Origin: an uncultured Rheinheimera sp.
GTDB taxonomy: Bacteria > Pseudomonadota > Gammaproteobacteria > Enterobacterales > Alteromonadaceae
Assembly: GCA_943913835.1 (NCBI GenBank)
Contig: CALTZU010000034.1
Coordinates: forward strand, 1 to 24,811
Reading direction: 5' to 3'
Length of the DNA stretch: 24,811 bases
Shown: positions 6,995-13,082 of the stretch, in pieces
Layout: each line of letters starts with the position of its first letter
Numbering within the stretch: the stretch's first letter is position 1
The notes under the pieces: generated by a model
Told to the model about the DNA's origin: nothing
The model's input: only the letters and a program-made list of their open reading frames with translations
Databases searched by the model: none
Program-made: the position numbers and the translations under genes

Positions 6995-7248
6995 TTACTC
7001 ATTTTCGCTTTAGCCTCACTTTGGCTATACGTTCTTCCCTTGAGTACAGCACGCTATCCCCGAGCAAGCAGCTCAAGCCGACGCTGCATGAATTCATAAT
7101 CTTGCGCATCAACAAGGTATGCAGATAACTGGCCATGCTCGGTAATCAATACAGGCTCTTTCGACAAGTGCAGATCTGCCAGAATCTTTGTAGCTTGGCG
7201 CTTTAGATTCGTAACGAACTCAACTTTTATAGGTTCACCCTGCTCCAT
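6982..7248 (-). pseudogene. Phd/YefM-family antitoxin with an in-frame amber codon
   Basis: From the ATG at 7248 the frame encodes 64 residues (MEQGEPIKVEFVTNLKRQAT, then ITEHGQLSAYLVDAQDYEFM) matching the N-terminal DNA-binding domain of Phd/YefM antitoxins. It then hits TAG at 7056-7054. After this codon the same frame continues for 23 codons (RAVLKGRTYSQSEAKAKMSK, then WLK) to a TAA at 6984-6982. The continuation is the normal C-terminal toxin-neutralising tail of the family, so the TAG is most simply a single change from GAG (Glu), giving a full-length antitoxin of 88 residues. The TAA overlaps the toxin start. The truncated product could still bind its operator but not neutralise a toxin, which would be harmless only because the toxin is also broken. 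The promoter and operator upstream are intact. Confidence 0.85.
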
Positions 7249-7253
7249 ATTTG

Positions 7254-7275
7254 AAGTGCCACTGTAGTGTCACTT
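7254..7275 (-). promoter_or_regulatory. Palindromic operator of the TA module
   Basis: A 22-base palindrome with arms AAGTGnCACT and AGTGnCACTT lies 5 bases upstream of the antitoxin ATG. It overlaps the proposed -10 box. Palindromes in this position are the usual binding site of Phd/YefM autorepressors, so it is inferred to be the antitoxin operator. Confidence 0.6.
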
Positions 7276-7289
7276 TACGGGTAAGGCAA
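7261..7289 (-). promoter_or_regulatory. Promoter of the TA module
   Basis: On the minus strand, TTGCCT (7289-7284) and TACAGT (7266-7261) are separated by 17 bases, which is a good sigma-70 arrangement. It sits between the attC core and the antitoxin start, as expected for TA cassettes, which carry their own promoter. The -10 box is inside the palindromic operator. Confidence 0.5.
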
Positions 7290-7295
7290 TCCCAG

Positions 7296-7359
7296 CTAAC
7301 GCTGAGCTAAGCCGCGGAAAAAGCGCAGCGTTTTCCGTCGGTTTGAGCGATTTATTATG
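7296..7359 (-). repeat. Integron attC recombination site of the DUF2971 cassette
   Basis: The site spans about 64 bases. On the minus strand it runs from TAATAAATCGCTCAAACCGA at the DUF2971 stop, through an imperfect hairpin whose arms are GGAAAA and TTTTCC around GCGCAGCG-like loop bases, to CGCGGCTTAGCTCAGCGTTAG. These outer and inner boxes line up closely with the attC of the aadA cassettes (outer TAACAA...GCGTTAG, inner GTTCAAGCCGACG and CGGCTTAACTCAA). The R' core G/TTAG is canonical; the R'' has TAAT in place of TAAC. The DUF2971 stop codon TAA (7355-7357) is inside the R'' end and the TA cassette begins at the R' cut, as in true cassette arrays. The cut should fall between 7300 and 7299. 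Confidence 0.82.
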
Positions 7360-8476
7360 TAGATGGAGCATCGAGATCTTCGATTGCCGAATACTGCGCA
7401 TCAATCTCGTCAAGAGTCAGATAATGGTTCACCCACCTGTTCTCCGATCTCTTGTACTGTACAAAGATCACTGGATTGCCAGGAGTACTTTTTTCGGAAC
7501 TAAACTCCACCATCTCGACCTCGCTGCAGTACGGCTCTCGCCGGACGATTTCCGCTGCCTTATATAGATAGCTCGAATACTGGCGAAGTTCCTCTTTCAG
7601 ATACTCTGGCGCGATTGCCCATTCTTTTATTGGAGCGATTGAATAACGATATCGAGGAATATCAGAATAGGGGTCAACAACCTGCACGGAACTGAAAGTA
7701 TAGGAATTATTTGCCAGCTCTATCTGAAAATACTTGATCCCTCTGCCAGCAAGCGTCTCCATAATCGCCTGCTTATGATCAGGCTTCATTCTGAGCCCAA
7801 AATATATCGATGTCACTGCTCTAAAGTCGTATTCCTGTCTGCCCGCAAGTGACGTGACAATTCGAATTTCCTTCTCGTAAGCCCATCTTTCAGACTTGCA
7901 TCCAATGAGCTTTTGAACAAAAAGAGCACTATTCTCCAGACTGTTTAAGTCTTCCATCTCAAGCTTTGGTGGTTGTTTTTCATACACCACATCAAACCTG
8001 TGAAAGTCATTCTTTCCAAACTCCATTAGCTTATCGAGATCATATTCAATGCAAAATCCGCAATGAGAATTAGCATAGTGAGCCCACAACAGCTCATCCA
8101 GTGGTGTTTTACTTAAAGAATAAATGCCTGCTTTATCATTCATTGCTATAAGTGCATCTAGCGCCTGCTGCACATTCTCAAACGACTCTGTGATTTTGGG
8201 GTTGGAACCGGCAATGAATTTGTGGAATAAATCTAGTTGTGATTTTAAGTAGTCAACGGAAACAAAGCCTTCACATGGATCATTGAGGTTGCTTCTAAGG
8301 GGCGACCAAAAATAGTCTTCTTGCAAAGATCCCAAATCTCTCAAGAAGATGTCTTGCTCACCCCCTCTGTACTTATAGACTTTCAATGCCAACTCCTTGA
8401 AGCATAACAATTTAATAGAAGGCTTCCTGCCCGAAAGTCGAACATTTTTCTGACTTCTTTCATGATTTTTACTCAT
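7355..8476 (-). CDS. DUF2971 family protein, integron cassette gene
   Basis: The 373-residue product shows the DUF2971 pattern in order: YKYRGGEQD near residue 35, LNDPCEGFVS near 63-72, GIYSLSKTPLDELLWAHYAN near 118-137, CGFCIEYDLD, then KSERWAYEKEIRIV near 195-208 and TSIYFGLRMKPDHKQAI. The last ~110 residues (PIKEWAIAPEYLKEELRQYS onwards) lie beyond the usual domain. There are no membrane segments or signal peptide, so it is cytoplasmic. The molecular activity of DUF2971 is not established. The conserved Tyr/Arg, Asp-Pro-x-Glu, Trp-His and Trp-Glu-Lys-Glu groups suggest an enzyme. The domain tends to occur in accessory DNA, so a defence or stress role is a reasonable inference, not a demonstrated one. 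No ribosome binding site is visible: the ATG follows the GTTAG core by 9 bases, as is common for cassette genes. It is AT-rich compared with the chromosome. Confidence 0.85.
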   Translation of the reverse strand: MSKNHERSQKNVRLSGRKPSIKLLCFKELALKVYKYRGGEQDIFLRDLGSLQEDYFWSPLRSNLNDPCEGFVSVDYLKSQLDLFHKFIAGSNPKITESFENVQQALDALIAMNDKAGIYSLSKTPLDELLWAHYANSHCGFCIEYDLDKLMEFGKNDFHRFDVVYEKQPPKLEMEDLNSLENSALFVQKLIGCKSERWAYEKEIRIVTSLAGRQEYDFRAVTSIYFGLRMKPDHKQAIMETLAGRGIKYFQIELANNSYTFSSVQVVDPYSDIPRYRYSIAPIKEWAIAPEYLKEELRQYSSYLYKAAEIVRREPYCSEVEMVEFSSEKSTPGNPVIFVQYKRSENRWVNHYLTLDEIDAQYSAIEDLDAPST

Positions 8477-8479
8477 ATC

Positions 8480-8578
8480 AAACTAACGCTGATGTACCTC
8501 TATTTCAACAACTTTTTCTGAGATCACTAAATTCAAGGTCGACAAAATTTTTACAAGCTGCGCGCTAGTTATGGATTT
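8480..8578 (-). repeat. Copy 2 of the ~90-base element, directly upstream of the DUF2971 cassette
   Basis: This is the partner of 3392-3490. On the minus strand it ends in CAGCGTTAG, a canonical attC R' core, 9 bases before the DUF2971 ATG. The far end (CCATAACTAGCGC) can pair with the near end (AACTAACGC complement) with one mismatch. It is therefore a candidate attC of a lost upstream cassette. A competing reading is that both copies encode a related peptide: the minus-strand frames share TSAQ, NLV, SEK and VEI at equal spacing. The identity to copy 1 is seen directly; the role is not settled. Confidence 0.55.
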
Positions 8579-8715
8579 GTTTACAGCATCAAACCACTGG
8601 TTATACAGACATTCCTGTACAAAAATGTTCAGTTTTAATTAGTCCTGGTATGCACGCAGCTCAAGAAGGACCGTAGCCTCAAGATGTATAAAGAGGTTTT
8701 GAATAGGAGATAAAT

Positions 8716-8740
8716 GGCAGGGCATAAATTCCTTCCCTAC
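8716..8740. repeat. REP-like element, degenerate copy
   Basis: The 25-base GGCAGGGCATAAATTCC... unit ends in CCCTAC and aligns without gaps with the hairpin unit at 8834-8858, sharing GGG, the central AA and the CCCTAC end. It is a weak palindrome (GGG..CCC). It looks like a diverged copy of the same family of short dispersed repeats. Confidence 0.4.
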
Positions 8741-8771
8741 GGGATAAAAAATTGAATACAAAACAAAAAGA

Positions 8772-8812
8772 CGCTGATTGTTGGAGCCGTGACTTGTCCC
8801 GCTCCATCAGCG
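8772..8812. repeat. REP-like bipartite hairpin
   Basis: CGCTGAT (8772-8778) pairs with ATCAGCG (8806-8812), and inside it GGAGC (8783-8787) pairs with GCTCC (8801-8805), leaving a 13-base loop and a small bulge. The nested stem resembles the GGAGCGGG-type REP sequences spread through many gammaproteobacterial genomes. Confidence 0.5.
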
Positions 8813-8833
8813 AGCACCGCGGTATCCATAGAC

Positions 8834-8858
8834 GGGCGGGTACAAGACCCGCCCCTAC
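8834..8858. repeat. REP-like hairpin at the end of the S46 peptidase gene
   Basis: GGGCGGGT and ACCCGCCC form a perfect 8-base-pair stem (8834-8854) with a 5-base loop, followed by CTAC. It lies 3 bases after the peptidase stop codon, so it can also act as a transcription end or 3' stabiliser for that gene. No T-tract follows on the minus strand. Confidence 0.6.
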
Positions 8859-8861
8859 CTG

Positions 8862-11093
8862 TTACCTTACTATTTCCATCTCTGCCAATAAATTATCAGC
8901 GTTATCAACGTATTGCATCATCCATAACACATAGCGGATATCCACGTGAATAGCGCGGGTGATTTCCGGGTTGAAGTACCAGTCTTTAGTGATCGACTCA
9001 TAAGTTGAGTCGAAGTTTAAGCCGACCAACTCGCCTTTGCCGTTCATTACTGCCGAGCCTGAGTTGCCGCCTGTGGTGTCGGCGCTGGATAAGAAGTTCA
9101 CCGGCACTGAGTTAAAGGCTTTTACCTCGTTTCTTGGGCAGCTGAAAATAGCGCAGAACCAGGGCTCTTTGCTTTGGGCTGCTAAATCTGCATAAAAATA
9201 ACCTGCAGTTTTACCGGCCTGATAGGCATCCACCAGCTTTTGTGGCGCGTTAAATGGATAATCAGCCTGGCGTTTGGCGATTAAACCTTTGACTGAAGTA
9301 AAAGGTGTTTTGTAGACACCGTCTTTGGCCGGATAACCATCGACTGAGCCATAAGTGATGCGCAAGGTGCTGTTGGCGTCCGGGTATACTGGTTTTCCCT
9401 GTGCTTTGTTGTAGGCAATAATGGCTTGCATATAAGCGGGTCGCACTTGGGATAGCTGGCCTTTTAATTCTTTGTCCTGTGCTTCTAACGCCAGATTTTT
9501 ATCAGAAATAGTCACAGCTATGCGAATAAAAGGGTCATTGCTTGCTGCAAAATCAGCTGGTGTTTTACCCAACCAGGCGGTGCGGCCTTCGGTGCTGGTT
9601 AAACTGCTTTGTGGGTAAAGCGCTGTGATTTTTTCAGCAACCTGTGCTTGGGTCATGCCAGCTGTTACACCTAAAGCTGCGTCTAATTCAGCCACACGCA
9701 CGGCATCAGGCTGAGCTAAATACTCGGCCAACTGTTCCGACCAAATGGCGATATCCATAGTTGGGTGGAAGCTTTTTTCCATCCGGGCCAGGCGGCCTTC
9801 AATCATTTTTAAGTCACGTTGTTGAAAGCCCATTTCCCGTTCTGCGTCCGGCTTTTGATTTTCCTGAGCTAAACGGTACAACAAAATAGCAGCTTGCAAT
9901 AAATCGCTGCGTTTGGCCGCTTCAAAGTAATAAGTTTGTTGAGTAAAGGCCTGCTCAGCGTCTATCACCTGCTTTAATGCCTCAATGCTTTGCTGGTAAG
10001 GCGCACGCGCTGCATCGGCTTTAATCCAGTCCAGCAAAGCTTGCTCCTGCTGCGCTTTAATGGCGTGAATATCTGTCACTTTAAAACCGTCCAATAAACC
10101 CTGCAGCTTTTTCATACGGTTATTGTGGCCTTTGACGGTAGAGGCGTATTTCACTTTTAAATCGCCGTCGGCCGCACCTAAACGGTCAATGGTATTGATC
10201 ATTTGCTGATAAGTTTTTACCTGAGCCGGGTATTGCCAGTCGGCAGCAAAAGATATTTCATCAGCTAAACGGTAACGGCTGGTTTGGCCAGGGTAACCTG
10301 CCAATAAAATACCATCGCCCTGGCGTACACCACTGGCATTGATTTTTAAGAAGTTTTTGCTGCTGTAAGGCACGTTATCCACGGAATAAGGCGCTGGTTT
10401 GCCATCTTTACCAACATAACCACGGATAAAGGTGTAATCCCCTGTGTGGCGTGGGTATTCGAAGTTATCGATATCGCCGCCGTAATTGCCAACAGATTCT
10501 GACGGTGCATAGACCAAACGCACGTCCTGCAGCATCAGCTGTTTAATCTGGAAATACTCCATGCCATGGTGAAAACTGACCACAGAGCAGCGGTAGTTTG
10601 GATCGCTTTCACAGTCTTTAATCAGCGCCTTGCGGTTGGCTTCTATGGCTTCATAACGCGCCTTACCGGATAAATCTGCTGCCAAAGCGCCGGTAATTTG
10701 TGCTGTTACGTCTGTTACAGCTTCGGTGATATATAAACGTTCCTGCGGCCCTGCTGGTAACTCTTCAGCCATAGTTTTAGCTAAAAAGCCTTTATCAATC
10801 AGGTTATTGTCTTTAGTCGAGTTATTTTGAATAGCGTTGTAGGCGCAGTGATGGTTGGTCACTACCAGGCCTTTTGGCGAAACAAAAGAAGCGGAGCAAT
10901 AGCCAAGGCTGACAATAGCATTCATAGGGTACTGGCTTAAATCGGCCAGCTGTTTGCCTGGTATTTCTATGCCTTTGGCCGTTAATTCATTTTGTAATTC
11001 AGCCAGTTGGTGCGGTTGCCACTGGCCTTCGTCGGCTGTAGTGGCGAAACTTGTGGCTAGCGCCAGTGCGCTGAGCAGATAGACAGATTTCAT
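8862..11093 (-). CDS. S46 family dipeptidyl-peptidase, DPP7-like
   Basis: This exopeptidase removes dipeptides from the N-terminus of oligopeptides in the periplasm. The product is 743 residues, within the 700-730 usual for the family, with a signal peptide (residues 1-20, cleavage before DEG). The chymotrypsin-like triad is visible: His in VVTNHHCAYNAIQ (His81/82), Asp in the GGDIDNFEYPRHTGDY segment near residue 210, and Ser678 in TTGGNSGSAV. The helical domain typical of S46 lies between them. The residue 18 positions after the serine, which sets specificity, is Ser696 (NFDST). It is Arg in acidic-specific DPP11 and Gly in DPP7, so this enzyme should not prefer Asp/Glu and is closer to DPP7. 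The C-terminal IHVDIRYVLWMMQYVDNADN is the family signature. AGGG precedes the ATG. A POT importer nearby could take up the product dipeptides. Confidence 0.94.
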   Translation of the reverse strand: MKSVYLLSALALATSFATTADEGQWQPHQLAELQNELTAKGIEIPGKQLADLSQYPMNAIVSLGYCSASFVSPKGLVVTNHHCAYNAIQNNSTKDNNLIDKGFLAKTMAEELPAGPQERLYITEAVTDVTAQITGALAADLSGKARYEAIEANRKALIKDCESDPNYRCSVVSFHHGMEYFQIKQLMLQDVRLVYAPSESVGNYGGDIDNFEYPRHTGDYTFIRGYVGKDGKPAPYSVDNVPYSSKNFLKINASGVRQGDGILLAGYPGQTSRYRLADEISFAADWQYPAQVKTYQQMINTIDRLGAADGDLKVKYASTVKGHNNRMKKLQGLLDGFKVTDIHAIKAQQEQALLDWIKADAARAPYQQSIEALKQVIDAEQAFTQQTYYFEAAKRSDLLQAAILLYRLAQENQKPDAEREMGFQQRDLKMIEGRLARMEKSFHPTMDIAIWSEQLAEYLAQPDAVRVAELDAALGVTAGMTQAQVAEKITALYPQSSLTSTEGRTAWLGKTPADFAASNDPFIRIAVTISDKNLALEAQDKELKGQLSQVRPAYMQAIIAYNKAQGKPVYPDANSTLRITYGSVDGYPAKDGVYKTPFTSVKGLIAKRQADYPFNAPQKLVDAYQAGKTAGYFYADLAAQSKEPWFCAIFSCPRNEVKAFNSVPVNFLSSADTTGGNSGSAVMNGKGELVGLNFDSTYESITKDWYFNPEITRAIHVDIRYVLWMMQYVDNADNLLAEMEIVR

Positions 11094-11296
11094 AGGATCC
11101 CTTGGTTGTCGTTTTTATAATGCAAAAGTTTGGCACAAATTATCCATGTAAAGCGCTGAGGTGCAACCTTGATTAGTTCAGTGTGGGAAATTTAAGGTCA
11201 ACCGCAGCTAAGATTCTTTTGTTTGACAGATTGAGCAAAAAGCAGCCTCGTGCTAACAATAACGATATAAAAACAACAAGATGGATTCGATGAAAG

Positions 11297-12316
11297 ATGC
11301 AAGCATGGAATGAGCGTTTTCCGCGATTAGCGCAACTGCACTTCGCCCAGCGGTGTTATTTAGGCGCAACAGTGTTTTTTCTGTTGTTTTTGTTGCTGGG
11401 CCTGGATAACACAGTGCTGGCAAAAATTGCTGCTGTATTACTGCTTTTGGCCACAGCCAAAGAGATGTGGCAGCGTTTTGCGATTTGGTGGCATAGCCTG
11501 CTGGGTAAAGCCTGTATTCTGACCTTTTACGCCATAGTACTGAATTTCTCTTTTGCCTATGCCGAATCTATTGTCAACGGCGTATTAGGTATCAGGCCCA
11601 ATGTGGTGCCTTACAGTGTAAACTTAGCGGCTTTGTTGCTGGCACCGGCCTGGACTTTAATCGGCAGCATGCTGACCTTGCAGTTTTATTCCATGCTGCA
11701 TCTACTCAAAGTGATGCTGCTGTTAATGCTGCGACCTTTGGGGGTCAGGTCAAAACATCTGCTGGATGATGAAATATTCCCGGTCTGGACTTTAGTGGCC
11801 CGTATTATTTATCTGCCTGTGGTTACTATCATTTTAACTTTTACCTTAGCCAGTTATTTCAGCGGTCATCCTGAGCAGTTTTTAGACTGGGAAAAAACCA
11901 CATTACAAAGTCAGGACTTAGCCAAACAACAGCTGGAATCACTTAAACAAGATCAGGGGCAAACTGAAGCGCCAAAGCAAAGACCACAAACAAAAGTGCC
12001 AGAATTTCAGGTATTTATTGATGAAGGAGGTCTGAAAATGCCTACTATGCTGTGGCTGAATAAACTGGTGGCTGCATTTAACTATCATATCGAAAGCTTG
12101 AGCGCCTCCAGTTGCAAACTCACCCCGCCTGAACATCTGGTGCATATTAACGACTATGAAGTACTGGTAATCACTCCAGACCCGACGCAACCTCTTGGAT
12201 ACAAGTATAAAGTGCGGGTCTGTGACTCACCTGCCTTTCCGGCTGGTACCACAGGCCGGGCTCTGGCTTCAACTTCATATCCACAACCCAACAATGAGCA
12301 AAAAGAAACACAATAA
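11297..12316 (+). CDS. Membrane protein of unknown function
   Basis: The 339-residue product has about five hydrophobic segments in its first 185 residues: near 23-37, 41-54, 71-88, 105-140 (probably two helices or one long one) and 163-186. A soluble tail of about 150 residues follows, containing a Gln/Lys-rich linker (KTTLQSQDLAKQQLESLKQD, about 200-230) and a folded part with two cysteines (SSCKLT and RVCDSP) that could form a disulfide if the tail is periplasmic. No known family is recognised. The ATG at 11297 has only a weak ribosome binding site. A ten-codon frame (11281-11313) overlaps the start in another frame. The gene is divergent from the S46 peptidase, with 203 bases between them holding both promoters. 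Confidence 0.75.
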   Translation: MQAWNERFPRLAQLHFAQRCYLGATVFFLLFLLLGLDNTVLAKIAAVLLLLATAKEMWQRFAIWWHSLLGKACILTFYAIVLNFSFAYAESIVNGVLGIRPNVVPYSVNLAALLLAPAWTLIGSMLTLQFYSMLHLLKVMLLLMLRPLGVRSKHLLDDEIFPVWTLVARIIYLPVVTIILTFTLASYFSGHPEQFLDWEKTTLQSQDLAKQQLESLKQDQGQTEAPKQRPQTKVPEFQVFIDEGGLKMPTMLWLNKLVAAFNYHIESLSASSCKLTPPEHLVHINDYEVLVITPDPTQPLGYKYKVRVCDSPAFPAGTTGRALASTSYPQPNNEQKETQ

Positions 12317-12544
12317 AACATATACATAACAAATAATTGTGGTCATTTCCGCTGTTTTACCGGCAATAAGCACCAACGCTTACCCGGCTTCAGAACTTTG
12401 GTTGAGGTAGAGATGCAAAACAGAATTGTTATGTAAATTTTGACACTGGAACACATTAGGCCAGCTATATTGCTATGAACACCAGCTTCTGGTCAGGTCG
12501 GCCGGATGAATTGGATTCTTATCTGAACAAGTCGGGGGTACCTA

Positions 12545-13012
12545 ATGCGATCTGGATTACAGCCTGTGGTCATAAAACGTATTCTGTCCTGTAGTAAAAG
12601 ACAGCTGTTTGACCTTTGGTCTAAACCTGAACTGATGACGCGCTGGTTTTTTTCCTCGCAGCAACCCAAAGCGCCCAGTACAGTCAGCAACAGTTTTGCT
12701 TTGGGTGGCGCTTTTGAAGTCGTGATGCATCAGGCTAATGGCGACTACCGCCATTACGGTGACTATCAGGCCATTCAGCGTTATTCCCATATCGCCTTTA
12801 GCTGGAACTCTCAGATAGTACAAAACTCTGTGGTGACTTTGGATTTTAAAGAGTTGTCCCCCAACAAAACCCTGCTGACCCTAACCCATAGCCAGCTCCC
12901 CGATGAAGCGGTGCGGGCCAAACATACCGAAGGCTGGACGCGCTGCCTGCAGAACATGGAGCCCGTGTTGGCACAGTTAACAACGCAAGCTCAGGAGCAC
13001 TCAGCGCCATAA
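12545..13012 (+). CDS. SRPBCC / AHSA1-like protein
   Basis: The 155-residue product matches the START/Bet v1-like AHSA1 group: an N-terminal strand VIKRILSCSKRQLFDLWSKPELMTRWFF, where 'W..pe.m.rWf' is the family hallmark, then GGAFEVVMHQANGDYRHYGDYQAI, RYSHIAFSW and a C-terminal helix TEGWTRCLQNMEPVLAQL. Members bind hydrophobic ligands in a central cavity; the ligand here is unknown. In many genomes this type is paired with an ArsR regulator, but none is present here. GGGGGT precedes the ATG at a good distance. A palindromic terminator follows. Upstream, 12317-12544 holds only a weak 39-codon frame. Cytoplasmic; no signal peptide. Confidence 0.85.
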   Translation: MRSGLQPVVIKRILSCSKRQLFDLWSKPELMTRWFFSSQQPKAPSTVSNSFALGGAFEVVMHQANGDYRHYGDYQAIQRYSHIAFSWNSQIVQNSVVTLDFKELSPNKTLLTLTHSQLPDEAVRAKHTEGWTRCLQNMEPVLAQLTTQAQEHSAP

Positions 13013-13034
13013 TGCCAACGCTACAGAATAAAAA

Positions 13035-13052
13035 GCCGGAGCTAAGTCCGGC
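13035..13052. terminator. Bidirectional Rho-independent terminator
   Basis: GCCGGA and TCCGGC form a 6-base-pair GC-rich stem around GCTAAG. On the minus strand it is followed by TTTTTATT, a good T-tract for the POT transporter gene. On the plus strand CTTTGTGTT follows for the SRPBCC gene. It sits between the two convergent stop codons. Confidence 0.8.
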
Positions 13053-13082
13053 CTTTGTGTTCAATGGCTCTCATTTCAATGA

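Larger units (their letters stand above)
8579..8861. other. Gene-free stretch with a REP-like palindrome cluster
   Basis: No supported gene. The left part (8579-8710) shows nothing recognisable apart from stop-free fragments on the minus strand that lack start codons. The right part holds three palindromic elements listed separately. Confidence 0.5.

Noticed and set aside
7054..7056. Amber codon as a site of pyrrolysine or suppressor-tRNA readthrough
   Set aside because: No support for recoding; the toxin partner is also broken, so simple decay is the better explanation.
11281..11313. Ten-codon frame overlapping the membrane protein start (MDSMKDASME)
   Set aside because: No ribosome binding site; probably chance, although it could affect the downstream start.
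12475..12594. 39-codon plus frame overlapping the SRPBCC start
   Set aside because: No ribosome binding site and unlike any family; the SRPBCC gene has a good one inside it.
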